DNA from: Acidocella sp.
GTDB taxonomy: Bacteria; Pseudomonadota; Alphaproteobacteria; Acetobacterales; Acetobacteraceae
Length of the DNA: 36,753 bases
NCBI GenBank assembly: GCA_026224875.1
Contig: JAMFRU010000005.1
Location: 1-36,753, forward strand
Direction of reading: 5' to 3'
Shown here: positions 7,115 to 13,642 of the stretch, in pieces
How the letters are laid out: the number at the start of each line of letters is the position of its first letter
How positions within the stretch are numbered: position 1 is the stretch's first letter
Notes under the pieces: generated by a model
What the model saw: the letters and a program-made list of their open reading frames with translations, nothing else
What the model was told of the DNA's origin: nothing
Databases searched by the model: none
Made by a program: the position numbers and the translations under genes

Positions 7115-8337
7115 GGCGTAAGCCCCATGATGAGCCCGGCGACGCGAAGAGGCAATTGCGCGCTGCCGGCAAAACAGGCGGCGGCTGCCATGCCGTCTGG
7201 TGGTGTCTCCAGCCAGGCGGCGATGGCGGCGGCGAGGGATGCAGCATCCGTGACGGTTACCAGCATGCCGGCGTTTGTTAATAATGCTGCTGGCTCCTCG
7301 AAGTTTTCGAGATGTGGGCCGGTGATGACCGGGCGGCCGAGGATGGCGGGCTCGATGATGTTGTGCCCGCCGAAGCCGGTTAGGGAATTTCCGATGAAGG
7401 TAAAGGGTGCGGCGCGGAAAAACAGGCCGAGTTCGCCGAGTGTGTCGGCGATGTAGATTTTCCCCGGCTCCGGGGGCTGGTTTTGCGAGCGGCGGGGGGC
7501 GTTGTTGCAGAGGGCGGCAACAGCGGCGCCGCGTGCTGGGTGGCGCGGGGCGATGATGGTGACGAGGCTGGGAAATTTTTGCGCCAGTATTTTATGAGCG
7601 GCGGCGCAGATTTCCTCTTCGCCGGGATGGGTGCTGGCGGCGAGCCAGAGCGGGCCGGGGATTTGGGCTTTTAGGGTGGCCAGTGCGGCTTCATCCACCG
7701 GCAGCGGGGCTGCGAAGAATTTGAGGTTACCCCATTCCTGGACTTCGACGCCGAGGGAGCGGAATTTTGCGGCATCGCCGGCGGATTGGGCGAGCACGGT
7801 TTTAAAACCGCCAAGCAAAGTGCGGGCCACTCGTGCAAAGCGGGGAATGCGGCGCCAGTTGCGGGCGGAGGTGCCGGACATGCGGGCGTTGAGCAGGATG
7901 CGGGGGATTTTGGCGCCGTCACAGCCGCGCAGAAAATTGGGCCAGAGTTCGCTTTCGAGGAAGACCGCGGCATCGGGGTGCCAATGGGTGAGGAAGGCTT
8001 GCACCCAGCTGGGGACATCGAGCGGCACGAATTGGTGGATGGCGCCGGGGGGGAGGCGTTCGGCGGCCAGTTGGGCGGAGGTTACGGTGCCGGTGGTGAG
8101 CAGGATGTTGGTTTGGCCCGCGAGTGCTTGCAGGACCGGCAGCACGCTCATAGTTTCGCCGACGCTGGCGGCGTGAATCCAGACTAGTTTGCCTGCCGGG
8201 CGGGGGAGGGACGCAATGCCTTCGCGCTCGGGCAGGCGGGCGGTGATTTCCTTGCCCCTGGCGGCGCGTTTGCGCAGCATCCGGCGCAGGAGCGGTTTGG
8301 CGGCGCTGGTTGCGGCGGCGTAGAGGCGGAGCATCAT
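7111..8337 (-). CDS. waaA: 3-deoxy-D-manno-octulosonic acid transferase (Kdo transferase)
   Basis: WaaA adds Kdo from CMP-Kdo to lipid IVA, the first step of LPS core assembly. The 408-aa protein shows WIHAASVGE with Glu61 (equivalent to the proposed catalytic base), LLTTGTVTSAQL, FLESELWPN and the C-terminal donor-binding block GNSLTGFGGHNIIEPA, typical of this GT-B family enzyme. A hydrophobic N-terminus (LRLYAAATSAAKPLL) is consistent with membrane anchoring. I placed the start at the ATG at 8337, which forms ATGA with the DUF374 stop; the longer frame to 8400 would overlap that gene by 67 bp. Whether it adds one or more Kdo residues cannot be told from sequence. Confidence 0.94.
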   Translation of the reverse strand: MMLRLYAAATSAAKPLLRRMLRKRAARGKEITARLPEREGIASLPRPAGKLVWIHAASVGETMSVLPVLQALAGQTNILLTTGTVTSAQLAAERLPPGAIHQFVPLDVPSWVQAFLTHWHPDAAVFLESELWPNFLRGCDGAKIPRILLNARMSGTSARNWRRIPRFARVARTLLGGFKTVLAQSAGDAAKFRSLGVEVQEWGNLKFFAAPLPVDEAALATLKAQIPGPLWLAASTHPGEEEICAAAHKILAQKFPSLVTIIAPRHPARGAAVAALCNNAPRRSQNQPPEPGKIYIADTLGELGLFFRAAPFTFIGNSLTGFGGHNIIEPAILGRPVITGPHLENFEEPAALLTNAGMLVTVTDAASLAAAIAAWLETPPDGMAAAACFAGSAQLPLRVAGLIMGLTP

Positions 8338-8990
8338 GGTTCCGCACGCTCCTGAACATTGTTCAAGGCCGCGTTGATGGCGGCGAGGCCGGCTTCCCAT
8401 TCATCGGGCGGCACGGTGAGGGGGGCGCCCACCACGAGTAGCCCGCGCCCGAAGGGGAAGGGCAGGCGCATTCTGTCCCAGGATTTCAGCGTGATGGCGC
8501 GCGCGATGTGTACACCGCAGGGGATGACCTGGGCACCGGTGAAGGCTGCCAGCTGTGCCACGCCGGGGGCGGCGACACGGCGCGGGCCGCGCGGGCCGTC
8601 TGGTGTGAGGGTGACGTGTTTGCCGTCCCCCAAGGCGCGGACGAGGCCGCGCAGGCCGGCGGGGCCGCCTTTGCTGGTGGAACCCGCGACCTGTTCGAGG
8701 CCCAGATTAAGCAAAACATTGCCAACGAGCCGCCCATCGCGATGCCGGCTGGCGAGACCCACGCCCTGCTTTGTCATCCCTGCTTGCCGCGCTTTACGCA
8801 AAAATATGGGGATGGAGGGGAGGGTTTCGTGCCAGAAGATCACGATGTAGGAGGCGTCGCCTGCCAAGAGGCGGATGTTTTCGCCCCCCTCTACCCGCCA
8901 GTTCTGGGTGACCATCACCAGCCTGATGTAGAGGGCCAGTACCCAGGCGATGAAATGCTGAACCGGAGCGGAGCGGAGGATTTTCTTCAC
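8334..8990 (-). CDS. DUF374 lysophospholipid acyltransferase-family protein
   Basis: A 218-aa protein of the DUF374 family, related to glycerolipid acyltransferases and often found next to Kdo transferase genes. Seen: FWHETLPSIP with His54 at the position of the acyltransferase H-x4-D/E motif, GLASRHRDGRLVGNVL, the GSTSKGGPAGLRGLVRAL block, and TPDGPRGPRRVAAPGVAQLA followed by TGAQVIP. An N-terminal hydrophobic segment (HFIAWVLALYIRLVMV) suggests membrane association. The start is GTG at 8990 with only a G-rich stretch before it. It is 36 bp downstream of a DUF2218 gene and overlaps waaA. A role in lipid A or core acylation is inferred from neighbourhood. Confidence 0.88.
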   Translation of the reverse strand: MKKILRSAPVQHFIAWVLALYIRLVMVTQNWRVEGGENIRLLAGDASYIVIFWHETLPSIPIFLRKARQAGMTKQGVGLASRHRDGRLVGNVLLNLGLEQVAGSTSKGGPAGLRGLVRALGDGKHVTLTPDGPRGPRRVAAPGVAQLAAFTGAQVIPCGVHIARAITLKSWDRMRLPFPFGRGLLVVGAPLTVPPDEWEAGLAAINAALNNVQERAEP

Positions 8991-9011
8991 CCCGCGCGGG
9001 TAGCACTTAAT

Positions 9012-9026
9012 GTTCCAAAACGGAAC
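9012..9026. other. Short hairpin between DUF2218 and DUF374 genes
   Basis: GTTCC and GGAAC pair around a 5-nt loop, immediately after the DUF2218 stop codon on the minus strand. There is no T-run, so it is not a convincing terminator; readthrough into the lpx/waa genes looks likely. Confidence 0.4.
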
Positions 9027-9308
9027 TTACTGCCAGTTGATCGCGAGGTCCTCGCGGAAGGCGAAGCGGATCAAATGGCGGTCTACAACCTCTTTGAGTT
9101 TGTCCATCTCGTCGGCCGTGCCGGCGTTCACGATGATGGACAGGCGGGTGGCATCGGCATCTAGCGTGCAGAGGCCGAGGGGGAATTCGACCTCGCCGCG
9201 CTCGTTGCTCTCATGCCGCACGAACGGCAGCTTGTGGGCGAAATGTTTTACGAATTGGCCGAGATAGCGCCTGGCGTTTTCCGTGGGGATGATGGCGGTG
9301 GCGTTCAT
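9027..9308 (-). CDS. DUF2218 protein, copy A
   Basis: A 93-aa protein of the DUF2218 family, whose function is unknown. Family features seen are NARRYLGQFVKHFAHKLPF with its aromatic/His core, GEVEFPLGLCTLDADATRLSIIV and a C-terminal HLIRFAFREDLAINWQ ending in the family's typical W. DUF2218 domains occur alone or near siderophore-interacting (SIP/YqjH-type) ferric reductases; none is present here. The ATG overlaps the stop of copy B (ATGA). Comparison with copy B shows the same order of elements (N-terminal helix, central glycine strand pair, C-terminal R..L...W) at low identity, so they look like diverged tandem paralogues. Confidence 0.85.
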   Translation of the reverse strand: MNATAIIPTENARRYLGQFVKHFAHKLPFVRHESNERGEVEFPLGLCTLDADATRLSIIVNAGTADEMDKLKEVVDRHLIRFAFREDLAINWQ

Positions 9309-9610
9309 GCTTTCGCTCCTGTGGTTTCATGCCAGACGACGCTGAGCTCGCGCCCATGCGGCAGGCGGCGGATGTGGTGTGCGAGAAAGCCGGCCAGACT
9401 GGCGGTGTTCTCGGCCGGGGCCTGGAGTTCCAGGATCAGCCTGCCGTTTTCGGCCTGCAGCAGGCAGGCGCCGTTGCCGGGCAGAGTGATCAGCCCGCTC
9501 GCCGGGGCATCATTGCGCACATATTGTGCATGGTCCTCGGCGAAATGGGTGCAGAGCGCGTCGATATATTCAGGCGCCTGCGCGGTGAGAATAATCGCTT
9601 GGGTTTGCAT
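9305..9610 (-). CDS. DUF2218 protein, copy B
   Basis: A 101-aa DUF2218 protein. Seen: APEYIDALCTHFAEDHAQYV, a GLITLPGNGACLLQAENGRLILEL strand pair, and the C-terminal HHIRRLPHGRELSVVWHE block with the conserved Trp. It starts 2 bp after the PadR-family regulator stop and overlaps copy A by ATGA, so the three genes are almost certainly cotranscribed. Its role is unknown; linkage to a YqjI-like regulator points to metal or iron homeostasis. Confidence 0.85.
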   Translation of the reverse strand: MQTQAIILTAQAPEYIDALCTHFAEDHAQYVRNDAPASGLITLPGNGACLLQAENGRLILELQAPAENTASLAGFLAHHIRRLPHGRELSVVWHETTGAKA

Positions 9611-9612
9611 TG

Positions 9613-10194
9613 TTAAAAATCCTCGATTTTGCGGGCGAGCTCGTCCAGCGCGTCGGCGACGCGGCGCAGGGTTTCGGCCGAGGCGGAACGGCCGCCCAGT
9701 TTCATGCGCAACGCGGTTTTTACGTTTTCCATGGCGCGCATTACCGGTATGGCACTTTCGCGGCCGCCGCTGCCGCCGGCGAGGCGGGCCAGGATGGTGT
9801 CCACCGTGGCCTGGTTTTCGGCCAGAGCGGCGCGGCCGGCATCGGTGATGCTGTAGAGCTTCTTGGTGCCCTCAACGGCGGCGGAAGCCTGGCCAAGCTC
9901 TTCGAGCATGGTCAAAGTGGGGTAGATGACGCCGGGGCTCGGGGCATAGGCGCCGCCGGTGGCATCTTCCACGGCCTTGATAAGTTCGTAGCCGTGGCGC
10001 GGCTCCTGGCCGATGAGGTGCAGGACCAGCAGGCGAAGATCGCCATGTTCGAGAAAACGGGCAACACGGCCGCCGCGGCCAAAATGCCCGTGCCGGCCTT
10101 CGCCGCGCGGACCGTGCATGAAGCGGCGGTGGCCGCAGCCCTCGCCACCATGATGGGCGGCCCGGACTTCACTGAGATGTTTAAAAAGACGCAT
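9613..10194 (-). CDS. YqjI-like PadR-family regulator with His-rich N-terminus
   Basis: A 193-aa transcription regulator. The first about 45 residues are rich in His and Gly with one Cys (H6, H14, H15, C20, H22, H27, H35, H37), suggesting a metal-binding tail. Then follows a PadR winged helix: RFLEHGDLRLLVLHL, HGYELIKAVEDATGGAY, PSPGVIYPTLTMLEELG. This arrangement matches E. coli YqjI, a nickel/iron-responsive PadR repressor of the ferric reductase gene yqjH; that role is established knowledge, applied here by similarity. A strong Shine-Dalgarno AGGAG sits 5 bp before the ATG. A palindrome at 10224-10239 is a likely autoregulatory operator. It heads the run leading through DUF2218 genes to the lpx/waa genes. 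Confidence 0.88.
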   Translation of the reverse strand: MRLFKHLSEVRAAHHGGEGCGHRRFMHGPRGEGRHGHFGRGGRVARFLEHGDLRLLVLHLIGQEPRHGYELIKAVEDATGGAYAPSPGVIYPTLTMLEELGQASAAVEGTKKLYSITDAGRAALAENQATVDTILARLAGGSGGRESAIPVMRAMENVKTALRMKLGGRSASAETLRRVADALDELARKIEDF

Positions 10195-10223
10195 TTTTAC
10201 TCCTAACTGCGTTTCAGATACAG

Positions 10224-10239
10224 TTTAGATATATCTAAA
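10224..10239. promoter_or_regulatory. Palindromic operator candidate for PadR regulator
   Basis: TTTAGATATATCTAAA is a perfect 16-bp palindrome in an AT-rich stretch about 30 bp upstream of the PadR start codon. The flanking sequence repeats ACAGT/ACAGTC on both sides. Position and symmetry fit a dimeric winged-helix repressor site that would control its own operon. Confidence 0.55.
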
Positions 10240-10331
10240 TACAGTCTAAGTCAATCGCAAAAAAGCCGGGCGTTTGCAGCCCTGCATTTTTTGAGCGTCT
10301 TTTTCAGAGAACCCTTTGATAAGTAAAAAAA

Positions 10332-10375
10332 GTTTTTTGATGCCGCTTTTTTGCAAAAAAGCGGCTGTTTTCTTA
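10332..10375. repeat. Dispersed palindromic repeat, copy 1 (terminator-like)
   Basis: It contains a perfect 24-nt palindrome at 10342-10365 (arms GCCGCTTTTTTG and its complement) preceded by GTTTTTTGAT and followed by TGTTTTCTTA. A diverged copy lies at 25151-25193. Both copies touch the stop codon of a minus-strand gene, here that of the SDR-like gene, so a terminator role is plausible. Confidence 0.6.
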
Positions 10376-10834
10376 TCCCAATAGATAAGCCGCCAGATTA
10401 TCGAAATGCTCGGTGCCGCAGGGGGCGATGCAGTCGACGCGGATTTCTGGGCCGAGGTCGCGGGCGAGGTTGCGGGTGAGCACGGGTAGGCCCGCGGGGC
10501 CTCCATGATGCACGGCAATGGCCGCACCGCGCGGCTGGCGCAGCAGTCCGGCGGCGGCGTTGATGAGCAGACCGGTGCTGGCGAAATCATCTTCATCGGT
10601 GGTTTGGGAGGGGTGGCAGACGATGCCGTCCAGCCTGCCTTCCACGGCCTCGACGCCAAACATCAGGCTGGCGACCTGGCCTTCGTCCGAGAGGTCGCAG
10701 ATGACGCTGCGCACACCGGGAAGGGCCACGCGCTCGATATCGGCGAAGAGGATGGAGTTGCCGGCGCCATGCAGCCGCACGGCAATTTCAGCGCCGATGC
10801 CGCGCGCGCCGCCGGTGATCAGATAGACACCCAT
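10373..10834 (-). CDS. Short SDR-like protein lacking catalytic Tyr/Lys
   Basis: A 153-aa Rossmann-fold protein of the short-chain dehydrogenase/reductase type, well below the usual 240-260 aa. The NAD(P)-binding motif TGGARGIG (residues 7-14) and a later LTRNLARDLGPEIRVDCIAPCGT block are present. Where the family has the catalytic Y-x3-K just before 'LTR', this protein has His109 and Pro113, and the Ser-containing region is shortened. It is therefore probably a cofactor-binding protein without normal SDR catalysis, or a decaying gene. A strong TAAGGAGG sits 6 bp before the ATG, and there is no internal stop, so it is likely still translated. It stands alone between rlmN and the PadR operon. 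Truncated dehydrogenase pseudogene is the alternative. Confidence 0.75.
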   Translation of the reverse strand: MGVYLITGGARGIGAEIAVRLHGAGNSILFADIERVALPGVRSVICDLSDEGQVASLMFGVEAVEGRLDGIVCHPSQTTDEDDFASTGLLINAAAGLLRQPRGAAIAVHHGGPAGLPVLTRNLARDLGPEIRVDCIAPCGTEHFDNLAAYLLG

Positions 10835-10985
10835 GCTTGCCTCCTTAACGGTATGTTGGCCCCGTGCGCCGCTGCTTCAAGCGGCTTGAAGTGGCACCTT
10901 GCCTGTGTCGGGGTGTTATGTGGCAGGTTTGGGGCAATTTCAGGTCTGGTTTGCGAGGAAATGTGACGGGCAAGCGCCCGGATGG

Positions 10986-11009
10986 CCCCCCGGCTTACGC
11001 GGGGGGGGG
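10986..11009. other. C6/G9 hairpin downstream of rlmN
   Basis: A run of six C (10986-10991) and a run of nine G (11001-11009) flank a short loop about 50 bp past the rlmN stop on the minus strand. It could weakly terminate rlmN transcription, but no T-run follows. The rest of the 222-bp gap (10835-11056) shows nothing I can identify. Confidence 0.35.
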
Positions 11010-11056
11010 TTAGCGGATGTGAGAGGCTGGCTGGGGTTTGAAGGATGCGGCGTGAA

Positions 11057-12226
11057 TTACGCGATGCCGGTCTCCACCGCGGATTTAAGCTGCCCGCAGG
11101 CGGCCAGAATGTCGCGCCCGCGCGGGGTACGAATGGGTGACGCATAACCCGCGTCCATCACGATTTTGGCGAATTTTTTGAGGCCCTCGGGCGTGCTGGG
11201 CTGGTAGGTGCTGCCGGGCCAGGGGTTGAAGGGGATCAAATTCACTTTGGCGGGTAGACCCTGGATCAGGCGGACCAGTTCACGGGCTTCGGCTTCGGAA
11301 TCGTTGATGCCGCGGAGCATGACGTATTCGAACGTGATGCGGCGGGCGTTGGAGGCGCCGGGGTAGCGGGCGCAGGCGGCGAGCAGTTCCGCAATCGGGT
11401 ATTTGCGGTTGAGCGGCACGATCTCGTCGCGCAACTCGTCCGTTACCGCATGCAGGGAAACGGCGAGGTTGACGCCGAGTTCTTCGCCGCAGCGGTCCAT
11501 CATGGGGACCACGCCGGAGGTGGAGAGGGTGATGCGGCGGCGCGACAGGCCGATACCTTCGCCGTCCATGATGATTTTGAGGGCTTTCGCGACGTTCTCG
11601 TAATTATACAAAGGCTCGCCCATGCCCATCATGACGATAGTGGAGAGCAGGCGCGGGGTGTCGCCCTTGGGGCTGGGCCATTCGCTGTAGGCGTCGCGCG
11701 CGGCCATGAACTGGCCGACGATTTCCGCAGCCGAGAGGTTGCGCGCCAGGCGCTGCGTGCCGGTGTGGCAGAAGCGGCAGGAGAGGGTGCAGCCGACCTG
11801 GGAGGATAGGCAGACGGCACCCCGGTCCTCCTGGCGGTCGGGGATATAGACCGTCTCCACCGCCTCGTTATCGCGGAATTTGAAGAGGAACTTGCGGGTC
11901 TGGTCTTTTGAGAGCTGGTCGGTTGCCACTTCCGGCCGGCCCACCACGAAATGCGCCGCGAGCTTCTCCTGCAAGGGCCGGGCGATGCTGCTCATGGCGG
12001 AAAAATCGCGCACGCCCTGATGATAGATCCAGTGCCAGAGCTGCTTGGCGCGGAACGCCTTTTCGCCGAACGCTTCCATCTCGGTGATCAGCTCTTCGCG
12101 GTTCAGCCCGACCAGCTCGCGGCGGCCATCCGGCAGCACGTAGTCCGGCGGCGAGAAATGCGCGGCTTTGGCGAGGATGCGCTCGCGCTCCGAGGGGAGG
12201 AGGAGGTCGTTGGTAACGACGTTCAT
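11057..12226 (-). CDS. rlmN: 23S rRNA (A2503-C2)/tRNA (A37-C2) methyltransferase RlmN
   Basis: This radical-SAM enzyme methylates C2 of adenosine 2503 in 23S rRNA and, in many bacteria, A37 of some tRNAs. The 389-aa protein has the CxxxCxxC cluster-binding motif at Cys146, Cys150 and Cys153 (GCTLSCRFCHTG). The two extra catalytic cysteines of the RlmN mechanism are also in place: Cys139 in GAVCLSSQ, seven residues before the cluster as in E. coli, and Cys377 in ILAACGQL. The block MGMGEPLYNYENV and the FNPWPGSTY segment are family typical. The start ATG overlaps the stop of the upstream IalB-like gene by one base (TAATG). It needs a [4Fe-4S] cluster, which the SUF system encoded further along could supply. 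Confidence 0.96.
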   Translation of the reverse strand: MNVVTNDLLLPSERERILAKAAHFSPPDYVLPDGRRELVGLNREELITEMEAFGEKAFRAKQLWHWIYHQGVRDFSAMSSIARPLQEKLAAHFVVGRPEVATDQLSKDQTRKFLFKFRDNEAVETVYIPDRQEDRGAVCLSSQVGCTLSCRFCHTGTQRLARNLSAAEIVGQFMAARDAYSEWPSPKGDTPRLLSTIVMMGMGEPLYNYENVAKALKIIMDGEGIGLSRRRITLSTSGVVPMMDRCGEELGVNLAVSLHAVTDELRDEIVPLNRKYPIAELLAACARYPGASNARRITFEYVMLRGINDSEAEARELVRLIQGLPAKVNLIPFNPWPGSTYQPSTPEGLKKFAKIVMDAGYASPIRTPRGRDILAACGQLKSAVETGIA

Positions 12227-12726
12227 TAGGGGCAGGCCTTGTTGATGGCTTTATAGGCGGCGGAGAAACCGGTCAGCGAGAATTGATCGGTGACTTTTAC
12301 GCCCTTGGGGCCGGTGGAGGTGACGCTGGTGGTGCTTTCGCGGGCGAATCCCGCCAGGGCCTCGGTCACGCTGTCGGTAAAGGCGGTATTGTCCTGCACG
12401 TAGAAGGAGATGTTGTCCCTGCCTACCGCCATGCTCACGGCTGGTTTTTTGGCGTAGGTGAAGCCGGGGGTGATGGAGATTTCGTCGCGCGAGCCATGCC
12501 GCTCGGTGACTGTGAGCATGGCCGGGCCACGGCTGGAGACGGCGGGGCGGGCGGGCCGCGGCTGGGTGAAGGCGTAGCAGATTTTGGCGGAACCGGTGCC
12601 GTAGGTGGCGGCCGTCCAGTCGCCGAACACGCCCTTGTTCGGGCCCAAAGGCGAGGGTGCGGCTGCTATCGCCGATACAGGGACCAGAATTGCAATTGTG
12701 GCGAGCATGGCGCGTATACGGTTCAT
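12226..12726 (-). CDS. IalB-like secreted protein
   Basis: A 166-aa exported protein. The N-terminus MNRIRAMLATIAILVPVSAIAAAPSP is a clear Sec signal peptide with an AxA-type cleavage site. The mature part begins FGDWTAATYG..AKICYAFTQP, resembling the 'W....C.......' opening of the invasion-associated locus B (IalB) family, then has SRDEISITPGFTY and VGRDNISFYVQ strands. IalB-family proteins are common secreted or periplasmic proteins in alphaproteobacteria with poorly known function; the name comes from Bartonella and does not imply virulence here. I prefer the ATG at 12726 over that at 12738; neither has a strong ribosome binding site. It is upstream of and overlaps rlmN by one base. Confidence 0.7.
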   Translation of the reverse strand: MNRIRAMLATIAILVPVSAIAAAPSPLGPNKGVFGDWTAATYGTGSAKICYAFTQPRPARPAVSSRGPAMLTVTERHGSRDEISITPGFTYAKKPAVSMAVGRDNISFYVQDNTAFTDSVTEALAGFARESTTSVTSTGPKGVKVTDQFSLTGFSAAYKAINKACP

Positions 12727-12779
12727 GCCGGGCAGCATACCCTATGCGGCGCCGCCATCCAAGTTGAAGGAGCACTGCA

Positions 12780-13460
12780 ATGAACGCCTATATTATCGCA
12801 CCGCCGCCGCAAATTGCCATGCCCGTGCAGGGCGGGGGCTTGTTTCCGGTGCGCCGTGTGTATTGCGTGGGGCGCAACTACGCCGCCCATGCGCGGGAGA
12901 TGGGCGGGGACCCGAGCCGCGAGCCGCCGTTTTTTTTCACCAAGCCGGCGGATGCGCTGGTGACCGGCGGGGCGGACACGCCGTTTCCCGTGGCCTCGGA
13001 AAATTTGCATCATGAGGTGGAGCTGGTGGTGGCGATCGGCCAGGGCGGGGTTGATATACCCGTGGAGACGGCGCTGTCTCATGTGTTCGGCTATGCGGTG
13101 GGGTTGGATTTGACGCGGCGGGATTTGCAGGAGCAAGCCAAGGCGGCGCGCCAGCCCTGGGACATGGCCAAGGGGTTTGATGCGTCCGGGCCGATCGGCA
13201 TTATTGTCCCGGCTGACACACATCCGGTGGCGGGGCGCATCACGCTGCAGGTGAACGGGCAGGTGCGCCAGAGTGGCGAGCTGCAGGACATGATCTGGCC
13301 GGTGCCGGATATTATCGCGGCATTGTCGCGTTTGGTGCGTCTGGCGCCGGGCGATCTCATTTTCACCGGCACCCCGGACGGCGTGGGCCCGCTGCAGCGC
13401 GGCGATGTGCTGCGCGGCGAGGTGGAAGGCGTTGGGATTATCGAAACGCGTATTGTCTAG
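12780..13460 (+). CDS. Fumarylacetoacetate hydrolase (FAH)-family protein, fumarylpyruvate-hydrolase-like
   Basis: A 226-aa FAH-superfamily hydrolase. The metal ligands are visible as Glu79 and Glu81 in HHEVELVVAIG and Asp110 in GYAVGLDLTRRDLQ. Other family blocks are RVYCVGRNYAAHAREMG, the FFFTKPADAL segment, KGFDASGPIG and the C-terminal FTGTPDGVGPLQRGD. The RNYxxHAxEMG plus LTRRDLQ pattern fits the subgroup containing fumarylpyruvate hydrolase of gentisate degradation and oxaloacetate-tautomerase/decarboxylase-like proteins; no gentisate genes are nearby, so the substrate is open. GAAGGAG lies 7 bp before the ATG. It is divergent from the IalB-like gene. The last five codons including the stop are tandemly duplicated (13446-13475). 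Confidence 0.9.
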   Translation: MNAYIIAPPPQIAMPVQGGGLFPVRRVYCVGRNYAAHAREMGGDPSREPPFFFTKPADALVTGGADTPFPVASENLHHEVELVVAIGQGGVDIPVETALSHVFGYAVGLDLTRRDLQEQAKAARQPWDMAKGFDASGPIGIIVPADTHPVAGRITLQVNGQVRQSGELQDMIWPVPDIIAALSRLVRLAPGDLIFTGTPDGVGPLQRGDVLRGEVEGVGIIETRIV

Positions 13461-13557
13461 GCGCGTGTTGTCTAAGCGCTAACTTTAGGTTGTTGGACTT
13501 AGGCCATCAGACTCACGCCATTAAACTAAAAAATTGTTTTAAAAGTCCCTTGCGCTC

Positions 13558-13593
13558 CCGTCATCCCCGCGAATGCGGGCATCCACGGCTTCC
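13558..13593. repeat. REP-like palindrome (CGTCAT-CCCGC family), copy 1
   Basis: CCCGTCATCCCCGCGAATGC begins a small hairpin (CCCGC 13566-13570, GCGGG 13575-13579) followed by CATCCACG. Related units lie at 16000-16031 and 22503-22546. It sits between the convergent FAH and esterase genes. Nothing else is evident in the 182-bp gap apart from the duplicated stop. Confidence 0.65.
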
Positions 13594-13642
13594 AACCAGG
13601 AGCCGCGAAGGCGTCCGCACCTCGGCCACCGGGAAGCCCCAT

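Noticed and set aside
11001-11009. G9 tract as a phase-variation site
   Set aside because: It lies in an intergenic region about 50 bp past rlmN and is not in a promoter or coding frame that I can identify.
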